From positions 248,001 through 312,000 of the forward strand of contig NZ_SPPK01000002.1 of assembly GCF_004569505.1 (NCBI RefSeq): a stretch of DNA of 64,000 nt, given 5' to 3'. Below the pieces are notes generated by a model. The model made no database searches. It saw only the letters and a list, made by a program, of their open reading frames with translations, and had not been told where the DNA came from. Source of the DNA: Dysgonomonas mossii. GTDB taxonomy: Bacteria; Bacteroidota; Bacteroidia; Bacteroidales; Dysgonomonadaceae. The translations under genes were made by a program, and so were the position numbers. Shown one piece after another: positions 42,657 through 51,386 of the stretch (position 1 is its first letter; each line of letters starts with the position of its first letter).

Positions 42657-43823
42657 ATGAATACACCGATTTACGATTGCATGATCGACGAAAGTGCCGA
42701 CGACCTGACGGGCATCTATGCCATTTCGTTCGTCGACTTTCCGGCAAACCAAGTCGATTTTATCGCTCTCGACAGACAACAGGAACTACATCTTAGCCGA
42801 GATACCGCAAAGCAAGTGCTCACAGGCGTTGTGCTCAAACCCGGACAACTCATCTACCGCCATTCGCCGCAAACGGGTGACTATTACATCCGCTTTTCGG
42901 AGGAGCAGGTAGAGAAAATTGCCCGCAAGATGATGAAAACAGGCGTTGCCCTGCATAGCACCACCCATCAGCACCGGTCGCCCCTCACAGGCAACTACCT
43001 CACCGAACTGTGGATAGTAGAAGATCCCGAAAACGATAAGTCGAAAGCACTCGGATTTAGCGACCTGCCAAAAGGTACACTCATGTGCAGCTACAAGATA
43101 GAAGACAAAAACTATTGGGAAAAGGAAGTGATGAGCGGGCATGTAAAGGGATTTTCCCTCGAAGGCTTTTTCTCTCAGCAAGTTTCCCTATCCCGCATAA
43201 ATAACAAAAGTATGAATAACAAAAAGAAAAAAGTGAAACAGACATTGCTTGGACGCATCGCAAACATGCTGCTCGACATCGATGCCGTAGAAAAAGCAGA
43301 CACGACTGCCAGCGGCACGGCCTATGTGGTCTTTGTTCTTGCCGACGGCAAAGAGGCGTATGTGGATGCCGATGGATTTGTGACGCTCGATGGTGAGCAA
43401 ATGGCGGCGGGAGAACACAACCTGTCGAACGGAAACCTGCTGGTAGTAGACGAGAACGGACAATTTGTGGAAACACGAGAGCCTTCGGACGATAAAACCA
43501 ACCCCGAAGATGCTAAAGCCAAACAAGCGTTGCGAAACAAGAAAAGAGGAGTCAGGCTGTCCGACTTTGACGGAAAAACGGCAGAAGCCCTCAAAGCCAA
43601 GATTGCCGAAATGCAGGCTACCATCGAACAACTCCTGCAAGCCCTCGACGAAGCAAACGGAATGCTCGAAGATACCAAAACACAGGTCGAAGAAATGCGC
43701 CGCAAGACACCTTCGGCATATCCTGCCGTACAGCTTTCGGGCACAGGCAAGTCTCCTGCCGAGATGAGCACAGCCGAGCGCATGGCAGCGGCTCTTAACC
43801 AAACTATCAACAGAAGAAAATAA
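42657..43823 (+). CDS. Prohead protease-scaffold fusion (XkdF-like)
   Basis: A 388-residue protein. Residues 1-175 match the XkdF-like phage serine protease domain (YAISFVDFPANQVDFIAL near 22, GVALHSTTHQHRSPLTGNYL near 97, then SYKIEDKNYWEKEVMSGHVK and FSLEGFF). The second half is a Lys/Glu/Ala-rich coiled coil (about 290-360) typical of a scaffold. So maturation protease and scaffold are encoded as one polypeptide directly before the major capsid gene, as in many HK97-fold phages. An ATG near codon 185 (MNNKKKK) could give a scaffold-only product. A 26-bp phage motif precedes it. Confidence 0.85.
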   Translation: MNTPIYDCMIDESADDLTGIYAISFVDFPANQVDFIALDRQQELHLSRDTAKQVLTGVVLKPGQLIYRHSPQTGDYYIRFSEEQVEKIARKMMKTGVALHSTTHQHRSPLTGNYLTELWIVEDPENDKSKALGFSDLPKGTLMCSYKIEDKNYWEKEVMSGHVKGFSLEGFFSQQVSLSRINNKSMNNKKKKVKQTLLGRIANMLLDIDAVEKADTTASGTAYVVFVLADGKEAYVDADGFVTLDGEQMAAGEHNLSNGNLLVVDENGQFVETREPSDDKTNPEDAKAKQALRNKKRGVRLSDFDGKTAEALKAKIAEMQATIEQLLQALDEANGMLEDTKTQVEEMRRKTPSAYPAVQLSGTGKSPAEMSTAERMAAALNQTINRRK

Positions 43824-43825
43824 TC

Positions 43826-43890
43826 AATATGCCAATACGCTGATCCGAATTCATATTGAATATGATTGGCACATTGGGATATTCTCACAT
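43826..43890. repeat. Hairpin fragment related to 32741 element
   Basis: The spacer before the capsid gene contains AATATGCCAATACGCTGAT and ATTGGCACATT, the arms of the portal-downstream hairpin with the middle rearranged. Confidence 0.55.
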
Positions 43891-43909
43891 TAAAAAATTG
43901 AATAAAATT

Positions 43910-44857
43910 ATGGCAAACATTTACGACATTTCATCACTTACTTATCAACCGTCGTCTAACATGGATTGGTTTACAAAAGCCATCTTTGGCGGAAAGCTGA
44001 TCGAAAAAGGAAAAATCACACCTGTGATCGGGGTGAAAGACGCTACACAACTCAACCTGATCGACCTCGAAGGAAATATCCTTCAGGCAGACTCACGCGA
44101 TTGCTCGTGGACACCAAACCAGATCGCCAAACTGAGCGAAAAAGAACTGAAAGTAAAAACCTACAAAATCAACCTTGAGCAGTGCATCGACGACCTCGAG
44201 CGCAAACGCACCGTATGGATGCTTAGTCCGGGAGCCAAAAATCAGGAATTACCCGCCACCCTCGAAGAGGCAACAATGACAATCCTTGCTTCGGAACTTA
44301 GCAGCGAGATAGAAACTAAGATATTCAAAGGCGACAGCTCGGCAGACGCAAACGACTTCGACGGAGCCGTAAAAGTGTTGACCGACAGCACACAAGCCAT
44401 TAAGCTATTGGGCGTATCGCTTACAAAGGCAAATGTATTGGCAGAAGTAGAAAAAGTATTCGCTTCCATCCCCGAAGATGTAATGGCGATGGGCTTGGAA
44501 AACGGCTCGCTGAACATCTACGTTTCGTACTCGGCATACATGAAGGTCAAAATGGCGTTGGGAGGCATCTGGGGCGACAATGTAGTGGTTAGTCCAAACT
44601 TTGCAGTAGAGGGCGACTCGGTGCGCTATATGGGCGTGGAGATTGTTCCGGTGAAAGGGCTTGACGATAACGATATGATAGCCGCCGATTCTAAAAACTT
44701 CCTTGTAGGTACAGACCTCGTTCGCGACTTGGAGGAAATCCGTTTAGGGCAGTTTGCTGCTCCGAACGATAATAAGATTTTCATCGACGGACGTTTGCGC
44801 CTTGGCTTTGCTATCCCTTTCGAAGACGAAGTAGTATTTTATAGTCCGAGCAACTAA
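43910..44857 (+). CDS. Phage major capsid protein
   Basis: A 315-residue protein starting at ATG 43910 (MANIYDISS); the frame opens upstream at 43856 but MANIYD fits a processed capsid start and follows an A-rich stretch. GVKDATQLNLIDLEGNILQ near 45 and the C-terminal DGRLRLGFAIPFEDEVVFY are typical of HK97-like capsids in Bacteroidetes phages; the middle has the expected long helix (residues 120-145). It immediately follows the protease-scaffold gene, the one place where phage order is normal. No frameshift or truncation. Confidence 0.85.
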   Translation: MANIYDISSLTYQPSSNMDWFTKAIFGGKLIEKGKITPVIGVKDATQLNLIDLEGNILQADSRDCSWTPNQIAKLSEKELKVKTYKINLEQCIDDLERKRTVWMLSPGAKNQELPATLEEATMTILASELSSEIETKIFKGDSSADANDFDGAVKVLTDSTQAIKLLGVSLTKANVLAEVEKVFASIPEDVMAMGLENGSLNIYVSYSAYMKVKMALGGIWGDNVVVSPNFAVEGDSVRYMGVEIVPVKGLDDNDMIAADSKNFLVGTDLVRDLEEIRLGQFAAPNDNKIFIDGRLRLGFAIPFEDEVVFYSPSN

Positions 44858-44917
44858 TCGGCTGTTATATCTACCGACTTCTTGTTTGCTGTTCTTGTCA
44901 TCTTTTCGTGTTATACA

Positions 44918-44985
44918 CCGTTCTTTTGGATTTTAAATCCTTATGATAAAGCTTCGGGGTTGCAAACCCGAAGGACGAAGGAAAC
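44918..44985. repeat. Palindromic repeat (family A), partial
   Basis: TTTTGGATTTTAAATCC and CTTCGGGGTTGCAAACCCGAAG with AAGGACG end; the left hairpin is missing. Confidence 0.8.
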
Positions 44986-45030
44986 AACGTTCGACGTCAG
45001 TCAATTCAGGATGACAGAAGAGAGAAAAGA

Positions 45031-45501
45031 CTACCGCTTCAGTTTTTTAGATATCCATTTTAGGAGATTGTCTCCAATTTGATTGAAGTTGATAGCAGTA
45101 TAATAATAATACGAGAAACTTTTTCCTTTCAATGACTCGACTATTAATGCTATACCTATAATCAATAATATAGATTCTAATGCAAAGTATAAGTAATATC
45201 TATTCGGTTGGACACTTTCTTGTACAACACAATATTCATTAGGAATGTATCTAATTAAGATAGAATCGCCAACTAAATAATTTCTAGATATTCGTCCTGC
45301 ATTTAAGTTATTACCCTCTATGCTTACTGTTGCTCCCGATCCACCTTTAAAGTGTCGAATGTTTATTATTTCAGTTTTTCTTAGCTCTCCGTTTAGTCTG
45401 ATATATCTGTCAGTCCAAGAAAAGTAAAATGATATAGCGAATATTGACACTAAAAAGATGCCAACTAGAAGTACAGTAATATTTGGTTTTCGTATAGTCA
45501 T
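45031..45501 (-). CDS. Membrane protein, DUF3592-like (cargo)
   Basis: A 156-residue protein with two hydrophobic helices (about 9-28 and 104-122) flanking a soluble beta-rich domain, RIRLNG-type followed by GGSGATVSIEG and YLVGDSILIRYIPN. That layout matches DUF3592-type membrane proteins. It lies antisense between the capsid and tail-tube genes and is more AT-rich than both, so it is probably an insertion into the structural block. Confidence 0.6.
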   Translation of the reverse strand: MTIRKPNITVLLVGIFLVSIFAISFYFSWTDRYIRLNGELRKTEIINIRHFKGGSGATVSIEGNNLNAGRISRNYLVGDSILIRYIPNEYCVVQESVQPNRYYLYFALESILLIIGIALIVESLKGKSFSYYYYTAINFNQIGDNLLKWISKKLKR

Positions 45502-45589
45502 AGTTATTTCAAAAATAACAAAACAAATGAATAAGCATTTATGTCAAAAGGAGAAAAAACAAGAATGAATGTGACTCTGTCCTCTTGCT

Positions 45590-45805
45590 TCGTTCTACGA
45601 GGATTGCAAACCCCCAAGGACGAAGGGTATTAGAGGAGTAGGGGCGAACCCTTGTGGTCGCCCGTATATAAACGGGCAGGGACGAGCCACTGCCCCTACC
45701 TATACGACACCGTCCTTTGGGATTTATAATCCAAAAGCGATTCTTATCCGGATTTTAAATCCTTATAATAAAGCTTCGGGATTGCAAACCCCGAAAAACG
45801 GAGAG
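45590..45805. repeat. Palindromic repeat cluster (family A, B, A)
   Basis: A left family A remnant, a family B element at 45638-45699 and a reverse-oriented family A unit at about 45709-45805. Confidence 0.88.
45638..45699. repeat. GTAGGGGC palindromic repeat (family B), copy 3
   Basis: A 62-bp element (GTAGGGGCGAACCC ... TGCCCCTAC) almost identical to the copy at 47421. Confidence 0.9.
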
Positions 45806-45879
45806 GATAAGAACAGAGAACAAAAGAAGTCAAAAAAAGAAAAGCGACAAAAAATTAACGAATCAAAAAAATAAAAATT

Positions 45880-46416
45880 ATGTCTTGCAAATTAACATCA
45901 AATATTACAAAGAAAACATGTGTGTATTCCGTTGCCGGTATCAAATCGGTTTATCTGATCAATCACGATTCGGCTAACGAATACGAATTTTCGGCCGAAG
46001 GAGAAATCAGCACCATCACGCTTGCCGACAGTGCAAAAGCCTATAAGGTGGACTTTATAGACAATACGGCTTCTTTCTCCGACGAACTGGCACAGAACAG
46101 CAACGGCGGTAAATACCGTACGCACACCCTAAATTTTACTCTCAGCGAGTACGACTATACGATTCTTAATCAGGGTGATGCTCTCAGTCTTGGTAAGTTT
46201 ACGGCTGTGGTAGTGGATAAGAGCAACCGTTCGGTAGCGCTGGGACGTATCAACGGGCTGAGCTCAACGGCGTTCAATTACGCTTCGGGTGCTGCTGAGG
46301 CTGATGCAAACGGGTGGACGGTGACAATGGCGGGAACAGAGATGGAGATCGGCCGCTTACTCAAGGGTGAGGACGTGGTTACTGCCATTGTGGATAAGAC
46401 AGTTGTAACTCCTTAA
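45880..46416 (+). CDS. Putative major tail tube protein, paralogue 1
   Basis: A 178-residue beta-rich protein opening MSCKLTSNITKKTCVYSVAG then IKSVYLINHD. The start pattern MSC-(K/R)-L, NI, C-x-Y, GI, YL is shared with the next gene, so they are tandem paralogues. FSDELAQNSNGGKYRTHTL and TVTMAGTEMEIGRLL suit a tail-tube fold, and the position between capsid and fibre fits. No phage motif was found upstream, so it may rely on the capsid unit's transcript despite the antisense gene between them. Confidence 0.6.
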   Translation: MSCKLTSNITKKTCVYSVAGIKSVYLINHDSANEYEFSAEGEISTITLADSAKAYKVDFIDNTASFSDELAQNSNGGKYRTHTLNFTLSEYDYTILNQGDALSLGKFTAVVVDKSNRSVALGRINGLSSTAFNYASGAAEADANGWTVTMAGTEMEIGRLLKGEDVVTAIVDKTVVTP

Positions 46417-46452
46417 CCTGTTCTGCGATGTAGTTGTGATATTCGCCTCTTT

Positions 46453-46547
46453 GTCGTCCTTTCGGATCGTAAATCCTGATAGCAGAGCTTTGGGGTTGCA
46501 ATTAGCAATCAACAGAATGTAACGTAGTTAAACCCCGAAGGACGACT
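46453..46547. repeat. Palindromic repeat (family A) with tip insertion
   Basis: TCGGATCGTAAATCC hairpin, then GGGGTTGCAA ... ACCCCG split at its tip by the 30-nt insertion (46502-46531), ending AAGGACG. Here the insertion sits in the GGGG-type stem, unlike the other two copies. Confidence 0.88.
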
Positions 46548-46666
46548 AAAAAAGCAAAGGGGGAGAACGAATGTCACATCATAAGTTTAAAGAAAACATA
46601 CTTGATAAAGCGGTATTCAGCTTTAACGGCGGTTGCCGCTTTGTCTCAAAAAAAAAACAGAACAAT

Positions 46667-47230
46667 ATGAGTTGCAGATTGGTGCAGAATATAAAACACA
46701 CATGCGGATACAATTCGGGAGGTATAGCTGAGATTTATCTTTTGGATATAACGGATTTTGCAGCATATTACTTCAAAGATGATGCCTTGTACGACTCCTG
46801 TTTTGTAGATCGCATCCTCAAAGACGTAGATACCCCTTACACCATGCTGTCGGAAGTCGGAGAAAGCAATTTCACTGAAACAAACGATGGCGCACTGTAC
46901 AGGCAGCAACTAACCACCTTTGTGAATACCCTCAAGTCAGACAAAACCAACAACCTGCTCAAAGCCCTTGGCAACAAGTATCTGGTGGTGTTCAGGAATA
47001 TGCAAGGCAATATTTACTCTTTTGGTTCCGACGGTGGGGCTACGCTTGCATTTTCTCAGGTATCGGGGCAATTGGGCGAAACAGCGGGATATAGCATCAC
47101 GCTTTCCAAAGATTCTATCTATCCTCTCTTTGAGGTGAATGCCGAAAAATTCAACAAAATATTTGCGTTGGGAACAGAGAGCAGGAGGGTGATAGTTACC
47201 GAAAACGGAAAGTTCGCAATATTGATATAA
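46667..47230 (+). CDS. Putative tail tube protein, paralogue 2
   Basis: A 187-residue protein starting at ATG 46667 (MSCRLVQNIKHTCGY), which aligns with the start of the 45880 product; an upstream ATG at 46571 is less likely. The middle (FTETNDGALYRQQLTTFVNT) and the YSITLSKDSIYPLFEV end continue the similarity at low level. Two tail-tube-like genes in tandem could reflect a tube and a related cap, or a duplication. A repeat cluster separates them. Confidence 0.6.
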   Translation: MSCRLVQNIKHTCGYNSGGIAEIYLLDITDFAAYYFKDDALYDSCFVDRILKDVDTPYTMLSEVGESNFTETNDGALYRQQLTTFVNTLKSDKTNNLLKALGNKYLVVFRNMQGNIYSFGSDGGATLAFSQVSGQLGETAGYSITLSKDSIYPLFEVNAEKFNKIFALGTESRRVIVTENGKFAILI

Positions 47231-47287
47231 TGTAATGATCTCTCTTGTTTTTTGGCTTTACCCTCTTTGGTATGTTGAGGAATCGTC

Positions 47288-47400
47288 TCACCGTCCTTTT
47301 GGATTTACAATCCAAAAGTCATTTCAATTCGGATTTTAAATCCTGATGATAAAACTTCGGGGTTATAAACCCCGAAGGACGAAGAAGAACTCCGAAGGAC
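47288..47400. repeat. Palindromic repeat (family A), inverted
   Basis: TTTTGGATTTACAATCCAAAA, CGGATTTTAAATCCTG and CTTCGGGGTTATAAACCCCGAAG, then a truncated second CGAAGGACG end. Confidence 0.85.
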
Positions 47401-47420
47401 GAATGATGAAGATTAGCGGA

Positions 47421-47482
47421 GTAGGAGCGAACCCTTGTGTTCGCCCGGATAGAAACGGGCAGGGACAAGCCACTGCCCCTAC
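47421..47482. repeat. GTAGGAGC palindromic repeat (family B), copy 4
   Basis: A 62-bp element with a G-to-A change in the opening GTAGGGGC and CGGGCAGGGACAAGCCACT near the end. Confidence 0.88.
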
Positions 47483-47631
47483 CTATCCGCTCTATCGTTC
47501 AGAAACAACATTCGACGGAACATAGTGTAGTCAATAACAAAGAGTATAAAAAGAGGGATAAAACAAATTGTATAGAAAAAGAGAATCGGAAGAACAAAGA
47601 AGATTTTAGAATAAAAATAAATCAAAAAAAT

Positions 47632-48048
47632 ATGGCAGAAAACACTAAAATAGCAGCTATCCCCTTGTCGGAGCTTCCCGAAATCAAAGAACCGAGCGGT
47701 TTCTGGATATTCGGTTCGAAGAAAGATAGCAACGGTGCGCTCAGCTCGGGCAAGTACCTGTTCGAGAATCTGGCAGAATATGCAAAGCAGTTGCAGTTGG
47801 AGCGTCGCATGTCGATCAATATGGGACTTGCTTCGCCCTACGAAATGTTTATAGGCGAGGAGATGATAATCTATCGGGTAGAGGCGATGAATGTATCCAA
47901 ACTATGGGTAGACGGCAAAGAAGTGCCCTTAGGTAAAACCGTATCGGTAAAGATAAAGGCGAAGTCGCTTGTGGAATTTAAGGTCGAAAAAGTTGGCACA
48001 GAGCCTACCGGATACTTATTTATTTACGCAAAAGCTACATTACCATGA
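47632..48048 (+). CDS. Putative small phage tail protein
   Basis: A 138-residue protein starting at ATG 47632 (MAENTKIAAIPLSELPEI). GFWIFGSKKDSNGALSSGKY followed by YAKQLQLERRM and a beta-rich C-terminus recall fibre-proximal structural proteins in Bacteroidetes phages, but I do not recognise a named family. Its stop overlaps the next start by four bases, so translation is coupled. Confidence 0.5.
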   Translation: MAENTKIAAIPLSELPEIKEPSGFWIFGSKKDSNGALSSGKYLFENLAEYAKQLQLERRMSINMGLASPYEMFIGEEMIIYRVEAMNVSKLWVDGKEVPLGKTVSVKIKAKSLVEFKVEKVGTEPTGYLFIYAKATLP

Positions 48049-48248
48049 TATACGAAGTAAAGAAAGGCGATGTCACATTTGAGGTCGATGACAATCTGCT
48101 GTTTGACAGTCAGTCACATCCATTCAGGCGATTGTATAACGATTTGGAAGAGAACGACAGGGCAGACTTTGACAATTGTAATGTTCTTGTACTGGCTACA
48201 GGACGAGTGATAATAACCGAAAAAACAGAAGACGATGGGCAAGTATAA
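48045..48248 (+). CDS. Small phage protein between tail genes
   Basis: A 67-residue acidic protein (MIYEVKKGDVTFEVDDNLL). It overlaps the upstream stop by 4 bp and the downstream start by 14 bp, a tightly packed operon arrangement unlike the repeat-spaced genes elsewhere. Function is unknown; a small tail or accessory protein is likely. Confidence 0.65.
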   Translation: MIYEVKKGDVTFEVDDNLLFDSQSHPFRRLYNDLEENDRADFDNCNVLVLATGRVIITEKTEDDGQV

Positions 48249-50118
48249 TTATAGAGATAAGTATGGCAGGCTGGATGAGAGTATAGATAATGTTGCTTTC
48301 TTTTCTGCGCTAAGTGCTACAGCCTACGATCAGAGAACACGATCTGTGTACACAAGGACAAATCCGGCGAAGTCTCATGGAGTTATAGATCTAAAGCGAA
48401 ATTCGGGAGTGACCAAGAACGTCTTCTCCGGCGGTATTCATACCGGCTCTATTGTTACAGAGGCGAGTGCAAATTACAACTATTTGCATATGATAGGTAG
48501 TGGCATGGATAGTACGATATGGAATAAAAACATAAATGCCTATGGGGAAGGTTCTGTTTGGCAAAATAGCCTTTACTTCTATGATATGACTGTGAGGCAT
48601 ATATCACAGCCTTTATACCGTACCGGATATATATTTGTCGGATGTACTATCTATTCAGACCTTTCGGGAACAAAACACAGTTGTAAGCTCTATGCCAAGA
48701 CTTCGACCAACGGGGGAAACTCATTTATAAATGTACCCGATGCCGTATTGTCGAATACCAATCTTGATTTGTTCGATCACTGTAAGGTAACCATCTTGAG
48801 CTCTGATGTATCCGGTTACAGGAATAATTTTGTGGCATTCAACGATTGCGAACTCAAGATCGGAGCAGAAACCGAGTACAAGGCACTGAACGGTAACACG
48901 GAAGAGGAGCTGAGAGCTGATTTTGTAGCCCGCTGCGAGGCGCAATCTATTACGGTGCCCAATGTTACAGACATGGGCGAGACGATGAAGCAGGGCAAAT
49001 GGATTTTCTCTAAAAACTCGTGTGTAGACGGTCTTGTGAAAAAAGATTCAGCTTTGCACAATTACGAAAAAAGGCATTTGGTATATTTCGGTTATTCCTT
49101 CGACAGATGTGACGCCATCGGTATCACATCCGACAAAAGCAAGTCGGCAAGCTTTTCGCCGGTCTATGCCAATAGCTCGCTTGCCATAACGGACGGCTCT
49201 ATAGCATTGGCTTCCAATATCGACGTTTCGCAGGCTGTAGCGGGTGAATGTGCTACAAATATAATCTGGCTGGGAGGTAAATATCAGCTCAATAAGTTGG
49301 ATATTATACACAATCTGCCTATAGATCAAGGCGTATTGATCGACAGCACGCCATCATTTTCGTCCGTTGAGGTAAACAAAGACGGAGGCATTGTACCTTA
49401 CAGCAATGGTGTGCATCGTGCTTACATTGTGCGTTCGAAGGATGGTCAGGAGGCAAAGGTGAAATACAACGGAGTGACGTATAGTTCGGCTGTAATTTCC
49501 CGCAACAATATTTTTAACGGAATGGCAGGTGTCACTTCATTTGTACCCGAAACGTCTAACGCCATCGTGTATGAGGTTCTGGATAAGGTGTTGCACTCTA
49601 CTGTTCAGATGCGTATTGTAAATAAGATACCTTCGGGTGCAATTGCTTCGGGAAGCCTGCAAGCCGGATATTGGTATTTTGTAGAGCCCAAATTGGTGAG
49701 CGACGCTTCGGGTAGTGTGACATACAACGGAATAAACTATCCGGCATATTCTTCGTTTGTGGCAGAGGCGGGGAAATCTACTTTTACGCTGACAGGCAAT
49801 GTGCAGCTTCGAAGATGCTGGAAAGACTTCTATAACGAAAACGACACAGACGCCACCGACAAGGCTTTTTGGCAGAATGAGCAAAAGCCCAAATGGTTTG
49901 ATGTATTGCCCAACGACCTGCGTTGCCTTATGAGCCTCAACAATGCGCAGCAGGCTGAAATGCAGCGAGACAAGGCTGGCAATTACATTGCATCGGGGCA
50001 CCCCGACTTCTACAACTCGGTGCTGGCAATGAGTGGTAACCCGGGCGAATTGGCTTTTCCTATCAAAGGGGCATTTATGCAATTGAGATTGAAAATAACC
50101 ACACAAAACCCGATATAA
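48235..50118 (+). CDS. Putative phage tail fibre / receptor-binding protein
   Basis: A 627-residue protein without signal peptide. Its N-terminus (MGKYNYRDKYGRLDESIDNV) is followed by a long run of short beta repeats with Cys, Asn and Ser (FVGCTIYSDLS, FVAFNDCELKIG, IWLGGKYQLNK), typical of a right-handed parallel beta-helix fibre. The C-terminal part has SLQAGYWYFVEPK-type domains and a helical end rich in MQ. Position after tail genes and before the lysis cassette is where fibres usually lie. Role inferred; no enzymatic motif. Confidence 0.65.
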   Translation: MGKYNYRDKYGRLDESIDNVAFFSALSATAYDQRTRSVYTRTNPAKSHGVIDLKRNSGVTKNVFSGGIHTGSIVTEASANYNYLHMIGSGMDSTIWNKNINAYGEGSVWQNSLYFYDMTVRHISQPLYRTGYIFVGCTIYSDLSGTKHSCKLYAKTSTNGGNSFINVPDAVLSNTNLDLFDHCKVTILSSDVSGYRNNFVAFNDCELKIGAETEYKALNGNTEEELRADFVARCEAQSITVPNVTDMGETMKQGKWIFSKNSCVDGLVKKDSALHNYEKRHLVYFGYSFDRCDAIGITSDKSKSASFSPVYANSSLAITDGSIALASNIDVSQAVAGECATNIIWLGGKYQLNKLDIIHNLPIDQGVLIDSTPSFSSVEVNKDGGIVPYSNGVHRAYIVRSKDGQEAKVKYNGVTYSSAVISRNNIFNGMAGVTSFVPETSNAIVYEVLDKVLHSTVQMRIVNKIPSGAIASGSLQAGYWYFVEPKLVSDASGSVTYNGINYPAYSSFVAEAGKSTFTLTGNVQLRRCWKDFYNENDTDATDKAFWQNEQKPKWFDVLPNDLRCLMSLNNAQQAEMQRDKAGNYIASGHPDFYNSVLAMSGNPGELAFPIKGAFMQLRLKITTQNPI

Positions 50119-50119
50119 C

Positions 50120-50287
50120 ATGGCAGACTTGAACAATAAGGACGTAGAGACAATGTCTCTGCAAAACAGCAAGATCAGTTTGATATTGATCGACAAATCA
50201 GAAGCCGGCGAAAAGAGCCGCAGTAAAGTGGAGGCGGTATTTATTAATAAGACAGACGCCGGACTCAATTACGGCACATTCTTGTAA
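50120..50287 (+). CDS. Small phage protein downstream of the fibre gene
   Basis: A 55-residue ORF (ATG 50120, stop 50285-50287) one base after the fibre stop codon. It encodes MADLNNKDVETMSLQNSKIS, then ILIDKSEAGEKSRSKVEAVF, and ends LNYGTFL. The near-overlap with the fibre gene and normal codon texture suggest a real gene, possibly a fibre chaperone or small structural protein. Confidence 0.5.
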   Translation: MADLNNKDVETMSLQNSKISLILIDKSEAGEKSRSKVEAVFINKTDAGLNYGTFL

Positions 50288-50290
50288 ACT

Positions 50291-50373
50291 CGTTGTAGGG
50301 GATTACAAATCCCTTACAACGTAAGGGCTCCCCTGCTTCGTAAATTTTCGGAATTACAAATCCCGAAGGACGA
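50291..50373. repeat. Palindromic repeat, degenerate
   Basis: CGTTGTAGGGGATTACAAATCCCTTACAACG-type hairpin (written in pieces: GTAGGGGATT, AATCCCTTAC), then TTTTCGGAATTACAAATCCCG and AAGGACG. Confidence 0.75.
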
Positions 50374-50443
50374 GTGTTCCCCAAAGAAAACAATCCGACA
50401 TTTTTTATTCATCACAAAAACAACAAACAAATAAAAATAACTT

Positions 50444-50878
50444 ATGACATACACCGATAATTTTTTAGTAGGGCTTCTGGATTTCTTTATTTGGGCTAAA
50501 TGGCTCTTGATCCTGGCACTGACACTAACGCTTGCCGACCTGAAGTTTGGAATAGCCGCCGCCAAAGCCAGAAAAGAAGACGTAAAGAAATCGAAAGCCG
50601 TGCGCCGTACAATCGACAAGATAACTAGCTACATCATTTGGGTTATATTGGCATACACCTTCGGACAGGCATTTGCTTTGCCTTTTGGCGTGGAGTTGCT
50701 CCCTATGCTCATGCTTGTGATTATATACGGGGTAGAATTGGAAAGCATTTATGTGAATTACTTCGCATCGAGAGGTAAAAACGTGAAGGTGAACATTCTA
50801 AAGTTTTTTGGAAAGAAAACCGATATCATAGAAGTAGAAGACGAAAAGAAAAATGAAGACAAAGATGGCAAAGGTTGA
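50444..50878 (+). CDS. Phage holin (holin-4 / toxin-secretion family)
   Basis: A 144-residue protein with three to four hydrophobic helices (about 15-33, 62-80 and 85-103) and a charged, Lys/Glu-rich cytoplasmic tail. LTLADLKFGIAAAK followed by KSKAVRRTIDKITSYIIW is the signature of the PF05105-type holin family. Holins open the inner membrane at the end of the lytic cycle so the endolysin can reach peptidoglycan. It overlaps the endolysin gene by 26 bp, which fits a lysis cassette. Confidence 0.85.
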   Translation: MTYTDNFLVGLLDFFIWAKWLLILALTLTLADLKFGIAAAKARKEDVKKSKAVRRTIDKITSYIIWVILAYTFGQAFALPFGVELLPMLMLVIIYGVELESIYVNYFASRGKNVKVNILKFFGKKTDIIEVEDEKKNEDKDGKG

Positions 50879-51386
50879 ACTGCTTATTCCATTTATTCTC
50901 CGATGGGAAGGTGGCTTTGTAGACGATCCCGACGATAGGGGCGGAGCTACCAATAAGGGCATAACGATAGCTACCTACAGGTTCTACCGCCGCCAAAGAG
51001 GATACGCCACAACCACCGTTGCCGACCTGAAGAATATTTCGGACGCAGAGTGGGCGGATGTGCTCAAAAGCCTCTATTGGGACAAGTGGCAGGGGGATAA
51101 GATTGTGAATCAGAGCATAGCCAATATCCTTGTCGACTGGGTATGGGCTTCGGGCAGCTATGGCATCAAGTTGCCGCAAAAGATCTTGGGCGTTACTGCC
51201 GATGGTGTTGTGGGCAACCAAACGTTGGCTGCTGTGAATGATTATACACCTCAGTGTGAACTTTTCGAAAAAATCCGCCAAGAGCGTATCGCCTTTGTGA
51301 ATAGGATTGTGGCAGCACGTCCGGCGAATCGAAAGTTCAGGAGAGGGTGGTTAAACAGGATTAACGATTTAAAATTTGAAGAATGA
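50853..51386 (+). CDS. Endolysin, glycoside hydrolase 108
   Basis: A 177-residue enzyme that should cut peptidoglycan. The N-terminal GH108 domain carries the catalytic Glu in ILRWEGGFVDD (residue about 19), followed by DDRGGATNKGITIATY; the C-terminal half (KILGVTADGVVGNQTLAAV, FEKIRQERIAFVNRI) is the PG_binding_3 domain. No signal peptide, so it needs the holin. A second start at ATG 50865 (MAKVEL) is possible. Its stop overlaps the spanin start (ATGA). Confidence 0.92.
   Translation: MKTKMAKVELLIPFILRWEGGFVDDPDDRGGATNKGITIATYRFYRRQRGYATTTVADLKNISDAEWADVLKSLYWDKWQGDKIVNQSIANILVDWVWASGSYGIKLPQKILGVTADGVVGNQTLAAVNDYTPQCELFEKIRQERIAFVNRIVAARPANRKFRRGWLNRINDLKFEE

Noticed and set aside
43188..43802. 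Long antisense ORFs in the protease-scaffold gene
   Set aside because: They mirror a well-supported plus-strand gene with recognisable protease motifs and lack any motif themselves.
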